This document shows positions 1 to 9,365 of a stretch of 64,000 nt of DNA, in pieces. Each line of letters starts with the position of its first letter. The stretch's first letter is position 1. The notes beneath the pieces are model-generated. The model was not told the origin of the DNA. It worked only from the letters and a program-made list of their open reading frames with translations, and did not search any database. The stretch is taken from NCBI GenBank assembly GCA_017544265.1, contig JAFYEM010000025.1, forward strand, positions 1-64,000, given 5' to 3'. This DNA is from Bacteroidales bacterium (GTDB lineage: Bacteria; Bacteroidota; Bacteroidia; Bacteroidales; UBA932). The translations under genes were made by a program, and so were the position numbers.

Positions 1-137
<137 letters not shown>

Positions 138-140
138 CTA

Positions 141-148
141 CAAAAATA
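141..148 (-). promoter_or_regulatory. Bacteroidota -7 promoter element for mnmA
   Basis: The minus strand reads TATTTTTG, a full match to TAnnTTTG. Transcription would start near 136, leaving a leader of only about five bases before the mnmA ATG at 131. On the plus strand only a weak TATATTGC (170-177) is seen before cdd. Confidence 0.6.
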
Positions 149-198
149 ACATTTTATTGAAAAAATTCCTATATTGCACGATATTAGAGTTAACCACG

Positions 199-681
199 AT
201 GATTAATAAAGAATTTCTGATAAAGTACGAAGAGTTTTCATCGCTTCAGGAAATGAATGAAAAGGACCGTGCGCTTGCTCAGGCGGCGATTGATGCCGCA
301 AAAGGGTCCTACTCTCCATATTCGCATTTTCAGGTCGGTGCTGCACTGCTTCTGGAGAATGGTGTGCTGGTGAAGGGTGCAAATCAGGAGAATGCGGCCT
401 ATCCTGCCGGGCTCTGCGCTGAAAGGACTGCGATGTTCTGGGCCGGAGCCAATTATCCCGGCGTTCCGTTCGATACCCTCGCTGTAGCTGGTCACGATCA
501 TGGAGTGCTCTGCGAAAGCCCTTCTTCACCCTGCGGAGGCTGCCGTCAGGTGATGGCCGAGTATCAGAAGAAAGCCGGCAGGCCTCTGAACGTGATTCTG
601 GTCGGAAGCCGCCGTATCCTGAAATTCCGTCAGGTGGATGACCTTCTTCCTTTTATTTTTGCTTCCCTGAAGGTCGAATAG
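199..681 (+). CDS. cdd: Cytidine deaminase
   Basis: The 160-residue protein converts cytidine and deoxycytidine to uridine and deoxyuridine for pyrimidine salvage in the cytoplasm. The zinc site is complete: CAERTA (Cys73, catalytic Glu75) and PCGGC (Cys112, Cys115). The substrate-side motif YSHFQVGAALL is at 41-51. A longer reading frame opens at 52, but its first 49 residues have no family similarity and overlap mnmA and its promoter, so the start at 199 (MINKEFLIK) is chosen. Length fits the homotetrameric small Cdd class. It converges on the metallo-hydrolase gene with four bases between the stops. Confidence 0.93.
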   Translation: MINKEFLIKYEEFSSLQEMNEKDRALAQAAIDAAKGSYSPYSHFQVGAALLLENGVLVKGANQENAAYPAGLCAERTAMFWAGANYPGVPFDTLAVAGHDHGVLCESPSSPCGGCRQVMAEYQKKAGRPLNVILVGSRRILKFRQVDDLLPFIFASLKVE

Positions 682-685
682 ACAT

Positions 686-1594
686 TCAGTCTTCTATCAC
701 AAGGCCGTCGAAGGCGGGAAGGACGCTGTCGCCTCCGGTCATTTCCCGGAGTTCTTTTACGAATTCTTCGTAAGGTGGAAAGTTATGGCTGAGATGTGTC
801 AGCCAGGTGTGCCGTGCGCCTATCCGGCGGGCGAGTCCGATTGCTTCCGGAAGGGAAAAATGAGAATGGTGGGGCCCGTAGCTCACTGTATTCAGGGTAA
901 GATGCTCCAGATTCCTGAGTTTTTCCAGTTCGGAATCTTCGATTGAACTCATATCGGTGATATAAGCTATGTTCCCTATACGGAATCCCAGCACCGGCAT
1001 TTTCGAATGCATTCCCCTTATCGGAGTCACGACAACTCCGCCCGGGGCCTCCCCGGGCCGCTCCGTCGCGGCGTCGATGTCGCCGGTTTCTCTGAGCGTA
1101 CCGTCTGCGGCGCGATAGAAATAGCCCTTGTCATGGACCCATTCCAACTGTCCTGAAGAGGCTGTCGGGCGCAGTACAAAGGGGTTTTCATCAATTCTGT
1201 GGATATGCCAGATAGGGGAGCCCGGGTATTTGTGCTCCGCGAAGGCATAGGCATAGACATTCTCCAGGCTGCTGACGACCCTGGGCTCGGCATATATTTC
1301 TATGGCGTGGCGGTCAGTGTAATTCAGCGCCCTCACGTCATCCAGGCCGCCGACATGGTCCATGTGATTGTGGGTCAGAAGAATAGCGTCCAGATGAGAA
1401 GTGCCGCTGCGAATCATCTGGGTCCTGAAATCAGGTCCTGCATCGATGAGTATCTTCATTCCGCCGCTTTCCATCAGGGCTGAAGCGCGCAGCCTTTTAT
1501 CTCTCGGGTCCGGAGAACTGCAGACCCTGCATTTGCACCCTATGATCGGAACTCCGAGGGATGTTCCGGTGCCGAAAAAAGTCAGTCTGGTCAT
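686..1594 (-). CDS. MBL-fold metallo-hydrolase, PhnP-like
   Basis: This 302-residue protein has the metallo-beta-lactamase metal motif THNHMDH (His75, His77, Asp79, His80), further ligands in ITDMSS and a C-terminal THLSHN. The N-terminal GCKCRVC (Cys20, Cys22, Cys25) is the small zinc-binding knuckle found in PhnP-type phosphodiesterases. PhnP hydrolyses cyclic ribose phosphates in phosphonate breakdown, but no phn genes are nearby, so the substrate is unknown. Residues of roughly 120-160 form an insertion absent from short PhnP proteins. The gene overlaps the flavoprotein upstream by ATGA, so the two are probably co-translated. Confidence 0.8.
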   Translation of the reverse strand: MTRLTFFGTGTSLGVPIIGCKCRVCSSPDPRDKRLRASALMESGGMKILIDAGPDFRTQMIRSGTSHLDAILLTHNHMDHVGGLDDVRALNYTDRHAIEIYAEPRVVSSLENVYAYAFAEHKYPGSPIWHIHRIDENPFVLRPTASSGQLEWVHDKGYFYRAADGTLRETGDIDAATERPGEAPGGVVVTPIRGMHSKMPVLGFRIGNIAYITDMSSIEDSELEKLRNLEHLTLNTVSYGPHHSHFSLPEAIGLARRIGARHTWLTHLSHNFPPYEEFVKELREMTGGDSVLPAFDGLVIED

Positions 1595-3144
1595 TTCTTT
1601 TTGGCTATGGCCATGGCGCAGGCAATGCCGTCCAGGGCCGATGAGACTATTCCGCCTGAGTATCCGGCGCCTTCACCTGCAGGATACAGGCCGGGAACCG
1701 AGACATGTTCCAGAGTCTCCGGATCACGGGGAATCCTGACGGGGGACGAAGTCCTGGATTCCACTCCGAGAAGAAGTGCGTCGTTGGTGTAGTATCCCCT
1801 CATGCTGCGTTCCACCTGGGGAAAGGCCTTGCGCAGCCTTCCGGCCACATTCTCCGGAAGGAGGCTGTGCAGCGGTGCGGGAACCGTTCCCGGGACGTAG
1901 GAGGAGCGGGGGAGATCGCGGGATTCAATGCCCCGGCAGAAATCCTTCATCCTCTGGGCAGGAGCCTTCACCGAAGATGAAAAAGCATACATATTCCGCT
2001 CTATATCTCTTTGGAAATCAAGTAGTGAGAAGGCCCCGCGGCTGCGGTACCCGTCGGGTTCGTCGCCGGGTTCAATCTGTACTACAACCCCGGCATTGGC
2101 CCATTTTGAATTGCGCCGGGAATTGGACATGCCGTTCAAAACCACGGTTTTCTCTTCGGTCTGAGAGGGGACCAGTATGCCGCCGGGGCACATGCAGAAG
2201 GAGAATACTCCGCGTCCTTCGACCTGCTGTACGAATGAATATTCGGCTACAGGCATGAACGGCTGGTATTTGCCGTGGTAGCGGATATTGTTTATAAGCG
2301 ACTGCGGGTGCTCGACCCTGACCCCGAGAGCGAATCCCTTGGGCTCTATGGTCCATCCCTTTGCGGAAAACATTTCATAAATGTCGCGGGCTGAATGGCC
2401 GGTTGCGAGAATGACGTTTCCGGCGCAATAGACCTTCTCAACTCCGTTCACGAGGTCGTCGCAGGCAAGCCTCAGGCCGTTTCCATCTCTGGAAATATCC
2501 CTGACCCTGGTCGAGAAATGGTACTCTCCTCCGCTTGAAACTATCATCTTGCGGATGTTTTCCATGATTTCCGGAAGACGGTCGGTGCCTATGTGGGGAT
2601 GGGCGTCAGTCAGTATCTCTTCGGGTGCTCCGGCCTGCACGAGGCGGTGCAGGACTTCCCTTATGTCGCCGCGCTTTGAAGAACGGGTGTAGAGCTTGCC
2701 GTCTGAAAAAGCACCGGCGCCGCCCTCGCCGTAACAGTAGTTCGAGTCAGGATTGAGCCTGCCCTCCATGGACAGTGCGGCCATGTCGGCTTTCCTTTCA
2801 TGGACATCTTTCCCGCGTTCCAGGATAACAGGCCGGAAGCCTTCCGAAATCAGCCTCAAGGCTGCGAACAGACCTGCCGGACCGGCTCCGACCACTATCA
2901 CTTCTTCTGCGCCGCTGACGTCTCCGAGGGCAGGAAGGGCGTATCTTTCAATTACTTCCCCTTTATTCCATGCCAGAATACGGTAGCGCCAGAGAATATC
3001 GCCGCGGGCATCGACGGAGCGCCTGACTATGGCCGTTCCGCCTACTGATTCGACCCGGACGCCGAGCGCCTTCGCAGCTGCTTCTTTTGCGGCTTCCTCG
3101 GTCAGCGGCCTGCTGATTTTCTGTGAGAATTCGAATTCCTTCAT
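1591..3144 (-). CDS. FAD-dependent oxidoreductase of the COG2509 type
   Basis: The 517-residue protein carries a dinucleotide-binding motif VVGAGPAGLFAA (GxGxxG at about 86-91), then an ERGKDVHERKADM segment, and a late PAGEGAGYSGGIVSSALDGI that completes the FAD site. This arrangement matches the uncharacterised FAD-dependent dehydrogenase family widespread in anaerobes. The first 75 residues form a small extra domain usual for the family. No membrane segment or signal is visible, so it is cytoplasmic; its substrate is not known. It heads a two-gene unit with the metallo-hydrolase (ATGA overlap). Confidence 0.8.
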   Translation of the reverse strand: MKEFEFSQKISRPLTEEAAKEAAAKALGVRVESVGGTAIVRRSVDARGDILWRYRILAWNKGEVIERYALPALGDVSGAEEVIVVGAGPAGLFAALRLISEGFRPVILERGKDVHERKADMAALSMEGRLNPDSNYCYGEGGAGAFSDGKLYTRSSKRGDIREVLHRLVQAGAPEEILTDAHPHIGTDRLPEIMENIRKMIVSSGGEYHFSTRVRDISRDGNGLRLACDDLVNGVEKVYCAGNVILATGHSARDIYEMFSAKGWTIEPKGFALGVRVEHPQSLINNIRYHGKYQPFMPVAEYSFVQQVEGRGVFSFCMCPGGILVPSQTEEKTVVLNGMSNSRRNSKWANAGVVVQIEPGDEPDGYRSRGAFSLLDFQRDIERNMYAFSSSVKAPAQRMKDFCRGIESRDLPRSSYVPGTVPAPLHSLLPENVAGRLRKAFPQVERSMRGYYTNDALLLGVESRTSSPVRIPRDPETLEHVSVPGLYPAGEGAGYSGGIVSSALDGIACAMAIAKKK

Positions 3145-3170
3145 CCGGATAATGGCATTTCACAAAAAAA

Positions 3171-3268
3171 GGGAAAGCTCCTTGCATCGCACCGCTACGA
3201 CCTCCTACCCTTGCTGCATTCCTGCCCTGGGGGGATTCAGAGGGAGCTGGTCGTGCAAGACTTTCCCC
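3171..3268 (-). ncRNA. ffs: Small signal recognition particle RNA (4.5S-like)
   Basis: The minus strand holds the conserved SRP domain IV core GGGCAGGAATGCAGCAAGGG, flanked by long complementary arms: GGGGAAAG (3261-3268) pairs with CTTTCCC (3171-3177), CTTGCA with TGCAAG, and CGACC with GGTCG. The roughly 98-base hairpin is followed by TTTTTTT at 3164-3170 and preceded by a perfect TACCTTTG promoter. The RNA joins Ffh, encoded at 20850-22175 in this window, to target membrane proteins to the translocon. The ends are inferred from pairing. Confidence 0.9.
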
Positions 3269-3272
3269 AGTG

Positions 3273-3280
3273 CAAAGGTA
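3273..3280 (-). promoter_or_regulatory. -7 promoter element of the SRP RNA
   Basis: The minus strand reads TACCTTTG five bases before the first G of the predicted RNA, a full match to TAnnTTTG. It sits against the 3' end of the exporter gene. Confidence 0.75.
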
Positions 3281-3283
3281 CGC

Positions 3284-4549
3284 TTATTTTTTGAAAGAAA
3301 AAAATCGCTGGGGCAGTTCCATGGCGAAAATGATACCGAGCACTATCGCGACGGCCACCTTGATTGCCATGAAGCCGGTCGGGCCTGAAAGGTCGAACTG
3401 CTCCGTCATCAGATAGTAGGTGAACCAGAATATTCCGGCTCCCGGAACCAGGGGGAAAATTCCGCAGAGCAGGAAAACTGTGCTGGGGCACTTGAACGGC
3501 ACGGCTGCGTAGCGGGAAAGCACGCATACGAGGGCCGCGGAGGCAAGGGTTGCAACGGGAGCAGTGGCGCCTGCGCCCCTTACGACCAGCAGGTACAGTG
3601 CCCAGCCGAGGGCGCCTATCACCCCTGCAGGAGCATAGCGCCTGCGCTCTGCGCCGAAAAGAATGGCGAAGGCGAAGGTGCCGATAAACGCGGCGATGCT
3701 CTGGAAAATCAGACCGGAAGTACCAGGGTCTATCCGGACTTGTTCGAGCTGGATCATTCCGCCGAAGACGGCTCCGTCCAGCAGGAAGGATACCGCCACG
3801 CCCAGGGCAATGCATAGGAAACCGAGCATTGCGTCAGTAAGGCGGGTTATGCCGGCGATATAGTCCGAATTGGCGAGGTCGCGTACTCCGTTGACGAAGG
3901 GCACTCCCGGAATAAGAGGCATTATGGCGCCGATGATGATGTTTGGAAGACTCGCCCCGAAACCTGTTCTGTAGGACGCTATGCAGAGAAGGGTCGCGAC
4001 TATCGAGTTGCAGATGCCGCCAACGATTTTGGAAAGGTATCTGGCGCTGATTCCGAGTATGAAGCACCAGAGAAGGGCACCGACCACGAATGCCGCAGCG
4101 CAGTCTATCACTGCTCCGCCGAATACGGCGCAGAAGCCTGCGGCGCCGAATGCCGAGCCCAGTATCTGTTCCCATGCGGGTTTGCCTTTTTCATCCCGGA
4201 TCCGGACCAGTCTCTTCCTTGCCTCCGCAAGACTGATTTTTCCGGCGGCGATTTCGTAGCTGAGGCTGTTTACTGCAGCCACCTTTGACAGCTGTATGCT
4301 CCGGATAGGGATGAATTCCACATTGGCGTAGCTTGAAGCCTGGCTTCCTGACTTGGGCAGTTTTGAATTCCTTCCCGTGGTGAAGATTCCGTTTGACAGG
4401 ACGAAGAAATTGCCGGAATCCACTCCGTAATAGGAGGCAATCCGGGACATAATGTCCTCCACCCGTGATATCTCAGCCCCGTTTTCCAGCAGGATATGCC
4501 CTGCCAGGGATGCGGTTTCAAGAACTTCGGTTACGTCAGCGTTTTCCAT
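3284..4549 (-). CDS. ThrE-type threonine/serine exporter, fused form
   Basis: The protein (421 residues from MENADVTEVL) joins the two halves that are often separate genes: an N-terminal ThrE domain (about 1-240) beginning ETASLAGHILLENGAEISRVEDIM and a C-terminal ThrE-2 domain (about 260-420). About ten hydrophobic segments are visible, including two PLIPG/PLVPG turns typical of the family, so it lies in the inner membrane and probably exports small hydroxy amino acids. The frame is open to 4585, but that codon lies inside the promoter; ATG at 4570 or 4549 is possible and 4549 is preferred for its longer leader. It stands alone. Confidence 0.85.
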   Translation of the reverse strand: MENADVTEVLETASLAGHILLENGAEISRVEDIMSRIASYYGVDSGNFFVLSNGIFTTGRNSKLPKSGSQASSYANVEFIPIRSIQLSKVAAVNSLSYEIAAGKISLAEARKRLVRIRDEKGKPAWEQILGSAFGAAGFCAVFGGAVIDCAAAFVVGALLWCFILGISARYLSKIVGGICNSIVATLLCIASYRTGFGASLPNIIIGAIMPLIPGVPFVNGVRDLANSDYIAGITRLTDAMLGFLCIALGVAVSFLLDGAVFGGMIQLEQVRIDPGTSGLIFQSIAAFIGTFAFAILFGAERRRYAPAGVIGALGWALYLLVVRGAGATAPVATLASAALVCVLSRYAAVPFKCPSTVFLLCGIFPLVPGAGIFWFTYYLMTEQFDLSGPTGFMAIKVAVAIVLGIIFAMELPQRFFSFKK

Positions 4550-4582
4550 AATGGTAAATTTTTTCACCATAACTTTATATTG

Positions 4583-4590
4583 CAAATATA
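4583..4590 (-). promoter_or_regulatory. -7 promoter element of the exporter gene
   Basis: The minus strand reads TATATTTG. A start of transcription near 4578 excludes the upstream start at 4585 for the ThrE-like protein. Confidence 0.65.
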
Positions 4591-4603
4591 GACTAAATTT
4601 TAG

Positions 4604-4611
4604 TATTTTTG
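4604..4611 (+). promoter_or_regulatory. -7 promoter element of lpdA
   Basis: TATTTTTG lies 22 bases before the lpdA ATG and back to back with the exporter promoter, so a single AT-rich segment serves both divergent genes. Confidence 0.65.
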
Positions 4612-4633
4612 CAAGATGCTAAATGCCTGACAG

Positions 4634-5965
4634 ATGAAAATTACTATAATAGGAGCAGGTCCAGGAGGATATGAAACTGCCGTCGAGGCAGCCCGCAGGG
4701 GGGCGGAGGTGGTTCTTGTAAGCAAGGGCCCTCTCGGGGGAACCTGTCTCAACGAGGGCTGCATACCCACCAAGACTCTCTGCCGCAGCGCCGAAATCGC
4801 GGATACTTTCGCCGAGGCTGAGGCCTTCGGCTTTGACAATGTGCATTATAATCTGGATTATTCCAGGGTGCTGGAGAGGAAAGATGCCGTAGTCGCCCAG
4901 CTCCGCGAAGGGGTGGCGACACTGCTGAAGCATCCCAATATTTCAGTTGTCCATGGTACCGCGGCCCTGCGGGATGCGCACACTGTGGTGGTCGACGGCA
5001 AGTACGAAGTCCAGTCCGACAGGATAATCATTGCGGCCGGTTCTGTGAGCGCAAGCCTTCCGATTGAAGGAGCCGGGCTTGCAACCGACTCTGCCGGGAT
5101 ACTGTCCATGGATAAGCTGCCCCGCCGTCTTGCGGTTATAGGAGGCGGCGTTATCGGCCTTGAATTCGCCTCGGTCTTCAACAGTTTCGGCTCGGAAGTT
5201 ACGGTCCTGGAGTATTTTCCGTCAATCCTTCCTCGCTTTGATTCGGATATATCCAAGCGATTGAAACTCAGCCTTTCAAAGAAAGGAATCAAAATTAATA
5301 CTTCAGCTCAGGTGACTGGAATAGGAAAGACAGATGACGGCCTGGAAGTCAAGTATTTCCTGAAGGGCGCTGAGCAGTCGGTGACCGCCGATGTCGTGCT
5401 GATGGCGGTAGGCCGCCGTCCCGCCGTTGAAGGGCTGGGCCTGGAGGCTGCCGGAATAGACTTCAGCCGCCGCGGAATTGTCGTCGATGAAAACATGGAG
5501 ACCAACCTGAAAGGGGTCTATGCAGTCGGCGATGTTACCGGTGGAATGATGCTTGCGCATGCTGCCAGCTGGCAGGGGCTGAAGGCTCTCGACCATATTT
5601 TCGGCAGGGCCGATTCAATAGACCTCTCTCTTGTGCCCGCCGCGGTTTTCACTCGTCCGGAGGTCGCGATGGCCGGACGTACGGAGGATGAACTCAAGGA
5701 GTCCGAAATTGCTTTCAAAGTCTATAAATCCTTCTTCAGGGCCAATGGGAAGGCGGTTTCAATGGGTGAGACAGACGGACTCTGCAAGATGTTGGCAGGG
5801 GAGGACGGATGCATCCTCGGCTGCCATATCTACGGACCGCATGCGTCGGACCTGATTGCCGAAGTGACCGCGCTCATTGCAAAGGGAACCACAATGGACG
5901 AGCTGGCCGATATCATTCACGCCCATCCGACCCTGTCGGAACTTGTTTCAGCCTGTGCCCGATGA
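4634..5965 (+). CDS. lpdA: Dihydrolipoyl dehydrogenase (E3)
   Basis: The 443-residue flavoprotein reoxidises dihydrolipoamide on 2-oxoacid dehydrogenase or glycine cleavage complexes. It shows the N-terminal FAD motif IIGAGPGGYETA, the redox disulfide GGTCLNEGCIPTK (Cys38, Cys43), the NAD motif VIGGGVIGLEFA, the second FAD motif YAVGDVTG and the C-terminal IHAHPTLSE carrying the active-site His-Glu pair. All catalytic residues are present. No E1/E2 subunit is in the window. Its stop overlaps the next gene by ATGA, which is an unusual partner for an E3 gene. Confidence 0.93.
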   Translation: MKITIIGAGPGGYETAVEAARRGAEVVLVSKGPLGGTCLNEGCIPTKTLCRSAEIADTFAEAEAFGFDNVHYNLDYSRVLERKDAVVAQLREGVATLLKHPNISVVHGTAALRDAHTVVVDGKYEVQSDRIIIAAGSVSASLPIEGAGLATDSAGILSMDKLPRRLAVIGGGVIGLEFASVFNSFGSEVTVLEYFPSILPRFDSDISKRLKLSLSKKGIKINTSAQVTGIGKTDDGLEVKYFLKGAEQSVTADVVLMAVGRRPAVEGLGLEAAGIDFSRRGIVVDENMETNLKGVYAVGDVTGGMMLAHAASWQGLKALDHIFGRADSIDLSLVPAAVFTRPEVAMAGRTEDELKESEIAFKVYKSFFRANGKAVSMGETDGLCKMLAGEDGCILGCHIYGPHASDLIAEVTALIAKGTTMDELADIIHAHPTLSELVSACAR

Positions 5966-7158
5966 ACAGCCTTGCAGACAGACTTACCCGTTTCGAAAAA
6001 TGGGAACTGGAGGATTTCATGGATGTCCTCGGCGCCGACGTGCCCGACCACAGCAGGAAAACCGCCATCATCAAGTGTTTCACCGCCTATCTGTCCCGAA
6101 AGCCTGAGTTCTGGCTTAGGCATCTTATGGAAAGGGATCTCAGGCTGCTGTCTTCCCTTGTGAAGGCCGGTCCCGGAAAGATGCTTGCGATGGACCATCC
6201 GGACTATCCTACAATATTGGAAATCACCGGAATAGTTGAAAATGACAGTTCTGACGACTATGACCTCAAACTCTGGATAAGCCAGGAGGTCTTCGATATA
6301 GTCAGCCCCCACATTGAGAAAGTGATTTCCGACTGCGAAAGGTCCGGACAGTTTACTGTAGAAAGAGCCTGCCTCGGCCTTATGAACCTTTACGGAGTCG
6401 TGCCATACGCCGTTTTCTGCGAAAAACTTGCAGTCTGTCTGGTGGACATGGGACTCAAGCAGCAGGAGATATGGGACCTTCTGGAACTGACTCCTGTACT
6501 AAGGTGGAACAGTGTCGGGATGGATGACATGGAGTATATGTGTTCACCGCTTGTGGAGAATATCTACGACGTGCTGGACGCAAGGAAAAAGTATGCGGAG
6601 GGGATAAGCGAGTATGCTGATTTCTCGCCCGAGGAAATCATTTCGGCCGGCAGCGGTGCTCCGTTTTTCATAATCGGGGACAAGTCCGAGGCTGGGAAAG
6701 CCATGCGCTCCATGCTCTCTTATCTCGGCTACAGCGGCCCCCAGATAGCCACTTCCTTCCACGATGTCTGGATGGACGCCCAGTTTCCGGACGACAACCA
6801 GCATGTTTTCGACATAGTGAACGACGTTTCGGATTCCCTTTCCATTTCCCGCTATTCGGATTTCATAAAGGTAATCAGCGGCTATGTGAATTCCACGCCC
6901 AAGTGGATACTGTCCGGATTCAGCGCTGACGAGACTGGCATGTTGAGGATTGAGGCCGAGATAGGGGATGAGCAGGTTGAGGACATTCCCGACGATGCCC
7001 CGAAGTGGGTAATGCCGAGCCCCTCCGTCTCCGACGGCTATGCGCTTCCCTCCGGTTTCCCCTTCGGACTTTCAGTTCCCCATGTCGCACCGGGCGATCC
7101 CTGCCCCTGCGGCAGCGGACTAAAGTACCGTTCCTGCCACGGAAAGTATCCGAGTTGA
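5962..7158 (+). CDS. Protein of unknown function with C-terminal SEC-C zinc motif
   Basis: A 398-residue, acidic, soluble protein begins at the ATGA overlap with lpdA; an upstream in-frame start at 5809 lies inside lpdA and is discarded. The last 18 residues hold CPCGSGLKYRSCH (Cys381, Cys383, Cys392, His393), the SEC-C zinc finger found at the tail of SecA and of many uncharacterised proteins. The rest is mostly predicted helix without a motif I recognise. It may be an adaptor that uses the finger to bind a protein partner, but this is inference. Confidence 0.75.
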   Translation: MNSLADRLTRFEKWELEDFMDVLGADVPDHSRKTAIIKCFTAYLSRKPEFWLRHLMERDLRLLSSLVKAGPGKMLAMDHPDYPTILEITGIVENDSSDDYDLKLWISQEVFDIVSPHIEKVISDCERSGQFTVERACLGLMNLYGVVPYAVFCEKLAVCLVDMGLKQQEIWDLLELTPVLRWNSVGMDDMEYMCSPLVENIYDVLDARKKYAEGISEYADFSPEEIISAGSGAPFFIIGDKSEAGKAMRSMLSYLGYSGPQIATSFHDVWMDAQFPDDNQHVFDIVNDVSDSLSISRYSDFIKVISGYVNSTPKWILSGFSADETGMLRIEAEIGDEQVEDIPDDAPKWVMPSPSVSDGYALPSGFPFGLSVPHVAPGDPCPCGSGLKYRSCHGKYPS

Positions 7159-7182
7159 TTTTTTAAACTGGACAAAATTATT

Positions 7183-7190
7183 TATCTTTG
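7183..7190 (+). promoter_or_regulatory. -7 promoter element of deoD
   Basis: TATCTTTG, a full TAnnTTTG match, lies 24 bases before the deoD ATG. Confidence 0.65.
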
Positions 7191-7214
7191 CGCAATTGCT
7201 AAAACTGATAAGAT

Positions 7215-7922
7215 ATGTCAAAAGTCCCTACTCCTCATATTGAGGCCAAACTCGGCGAAATAGCCGAAACTGTTATCATGGCGGGTGACCCGCTGCGTGT
7301 TAAATTCATGGCAGAGAAATTCCTGGACAATCCTGTTCAGTTCAACGGCGTCCGCGGAATGCTCGGATACACGGGAACTTATAAGGGAAAGAGGGTGAGC
7401 GTTATGGGACACGGCATGGGAATGCCCTCGATAGGCATTTATACCTATGAACTCTACCACTTCTATAATGTGAAGACCATCATGAGGGTCGGTTCCGCCG
7501 GTTCCTATCACCCTGACCTTCACCTCGGAGACCTCGTGATTGCCATGGGCGCCTGCACCGACTCGAACTATGCGGCCCAGTTCCAGCTTCCCGGCCACTA
7601 TGCCCCGATTGCGGACTTCGACCTGCTTCGCGGTGCGGCGGACGCATGTGAGAAACTCGGCATCAACTACAAGGTCGGCAACGTGCTCTCTTCGGATATC
7701 TTCTATTCGGAGCACCCCGAGACGGACAAGTGGATTGCCATGGGTGTCTATGCCGTTGAGATGGAAGCCGCAGCCCAGTATATGAACGCTGCCCACTGCG
7801 GCGGCCGGGCCCTCACCATCTGCACCATCTCCAACCATGTCCTCACAGGCGAGTCCACTCCCAGCGAAGTGCGCCAGAAGAATTTCACCGACATGATGGA
7901 GGTCGCCCTTTCGCTTATCTAG
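7215..7922 (+). CDS. deoD: Purine nucleoside phosphorylase, DeoD type
   Basis: The 235-residue enzyme splits purine nucleosides with phosphate to base and ribose-1-phosphate. Family motifs are in order: [14 protein letters not shown] near the N terminus (phosphate site), [36 protein letters not shown], and VEMEAAAQY (nucleoside site). Length matches hexameric bacterial DeoD. It has its own promoter and converges on hisS; the two stop codons share the palindrome CTAG at 7919-7922. With Cdd at the window start, it covers nucleoside salvage. Confidence 0.94.
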   Translation: MSKVPTPHIEAKLGEIAETVIMAGDPLRVKFMAEKFLDNPVQFNGVRGMLGYTGTYKGKRVSVMGHGMGMPSIGIYTYELYHFYNVKTIMRVGSAGSYHPDLHLGDLVIAMGACTDSNYAAQFQLPGHYAPIADFDLLRGAADACEKLGINYKVGNVLSSDIFYSEHPETDKWIAMGVYAVEMEAAAQYMNAAHCGGRALTICTISNHVLTGESTPSEVRQKNFTDMMEVALSLI

Positions 7923-9286
7923 GCGATAATCGAGACTATTTTCCCGAGATCGGCTGCGCTGATGTGTATCTGCTCTCCGGTCTCGAGATTTTTTATGCCT
8001 ATTTCGCCGGCGGCAATCTCTTCGGAGCCGTTGATTGATATGAAGGGGATGCCTTTGCGGCTGGCATAGTCAAACTGTTTCTTAAGTTTGCCGGCGTCCG
8101 GATAGACCTCCACGGCGATGCCTTCTTCGCGGAGGGCTTTCGCGATGGGCAGCACGTAGCGCAGTTCCGCCTCTCCCATCACCGCGAAGAGCATGCGGCT
8201 GGATGTGCCGAGCCCTTCCGGGAATTTCTCCAATCCGCTGAGAACGTCATAGATTCTGTCTGCGCCGAAGGAAATACCTACTCCGGACATGTCCGGAAGG
8301 CCGAAAATGCCTGTCAGATTGTCATAGCGGCCGCCTCCGCAGATGCTTCCTATCTGGAAATCCAGGGCCTTGACTTCGAATATTGCTCCGGTGTAATAGT
8401 TGAGGCCGCGGGCAAGCGAGAAATCTGTTTCCACGCTCTGGCGTATGCCTGCCGCGCTGATAAGGGAGAAAAGTTCTTCGAGTTCATCGACCCCGCGAAG
8501 GCCTTCGCTGCTTCCGGAAAGAATGCTCCGCATGGCCTTCAGCTGCTCCTGGCTGCTGCCGGAAAGCTTCAGGACAGGCTCAAGCGCGGCTACAGCCTCC
8601 TCGCTGAGGCCTTTCTCAAGCATTTCGGCCTTGACGGCGTCCAGTCCGATTTTATCCAGTTTGTCTATCGCGACGGTTATGTCCACTACCTTGTCCGGGA
8701 AACCGCAGATTTCAGCGAGACCGGCAAGAACCTTGCGGTTGTTGATTTTTATAACCACCCTTATCCCCAGGCGGCTGAACACCTCGTCCACCATCTGTAC
8801 CAGTTCCAGTTCGTTGACCTGGCTGCGGCTTCCGATTACATCCACATCGCACTGGTAGAACTCCCTGTAGCGTCCTTTCTGCGGACGGTCGGCCCTCCAA
8901 ACGGGCTGAATCTGGAAGCGTTTGAAGGGAAAGGAAATATCGTTCTGGTGCTGGACGACGTATCTGGCAAAGGGCACGGTGAGGTCGTAGCGCAGCCCTT
9001 TTTCGCATATTTTCAGCGAGAGGGCTTTCGGATTCTGCGCTTCAGCCGCAAGGTCCAGCCCGGCGAAGGCGTCTCCTGAGTTCAGTATCCGGAACAGGAG
9101 TTTGTCGCCCTCGTCTCCGTATTTTCCCAGCAGGGTGGAGAGATTCTCCATCGAGGGAGTCTGGATTTCGCGGTATCCGAAAGTGCGGAAAACCTCTTTG
9201 ACAGTGTCGAAAATATAATTGCGGCGGGCCATCTCGACTTCGGAGAAGTCGCGTGTGCCTTTTGGAATTGAAGGTTTCTGAGCCAT
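7919..9286 (-). CDS. hisS: Histidyl-tRNA synthetase
   Basis: The 455-residue class II synthetase charges tRNA-His. It begins with [11 protein letters not shown] (motif 1 region), has the motif 2 block [27 protein letters not shown], the histidine-site [12 protein letters not shown] and motif 3 GGGRYDNL, then a C-terminal anticodon-binding domain with [24 protein letters not shown]. The protein is intact. It is a single gene with its own promoter at 9305-9312. Confidence 0.95.
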   Translation of the reverse strand: MAQKPSIPKGTRDFSEVEMARRNYIFDTVKEVFRTFGYREIQTPSMENLSTLLGKYGDEGDKLLFRILNSGDAFAGLDLAAEAQNPKALSLKICEKGLRYDLTVPFARYVVQHQNDISFPFKRFQIQPVWRADRPQKGRYREFYQCDVDVIGSRSQVNELELVQMVDEVFSRLGIRVVIKINNRKVLAGLAEICGFPDKVVDITVAIDKLDKIGLDAVKAEMLEKGLSEEAVAALEPVLKLSGSSQEQLKAMRSILSGSSEGLRGVDELEELFSLISAAGIRQSVETDFSLARGLNYYTGAIFEVKALDFQIGSICGGGRYDNLTGIFGLPDMSGVGISFGADRIYDVLSGLEKFPEGLGTSSRMLFAVMGEAELRYVLPIAKALREEGIAVEVYPDAGKLKKQFDYASRKGIPFISINGSEEIAAGEIGIKNLETGEQIHISAADLGKIVSIIA

Positions 9287-9304
9287 AGTTTTTTTCTCCT
9301 ATTG

Positions 9305-9312
9305 CAAAGATA
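9305..9312 (-). promoter_or_regulatory. -7 promoter element of hisS
   Basis: The minus strand reads TATCTTTG, 19 bases upstream of the hisS ATG. Confidence 0.65.
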
Positions 9313-9332
9313 AGAATGTTTTAGTAATTTCG

Positions 9333-9340
9333 CATCTTTG
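9333..9340 (+). promoter_or_regulatory. Probable -7 element of sppA
   Basis: CATCTTTG matches TAnnTTTG at seven of eight effective positions and lies 26 bases before the sppA ATG. It is divergent from the hisS promoter. Confidence 0.45.
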
Positions 9341-9365
9341 GATAATAACAAATTGGCAACATACA

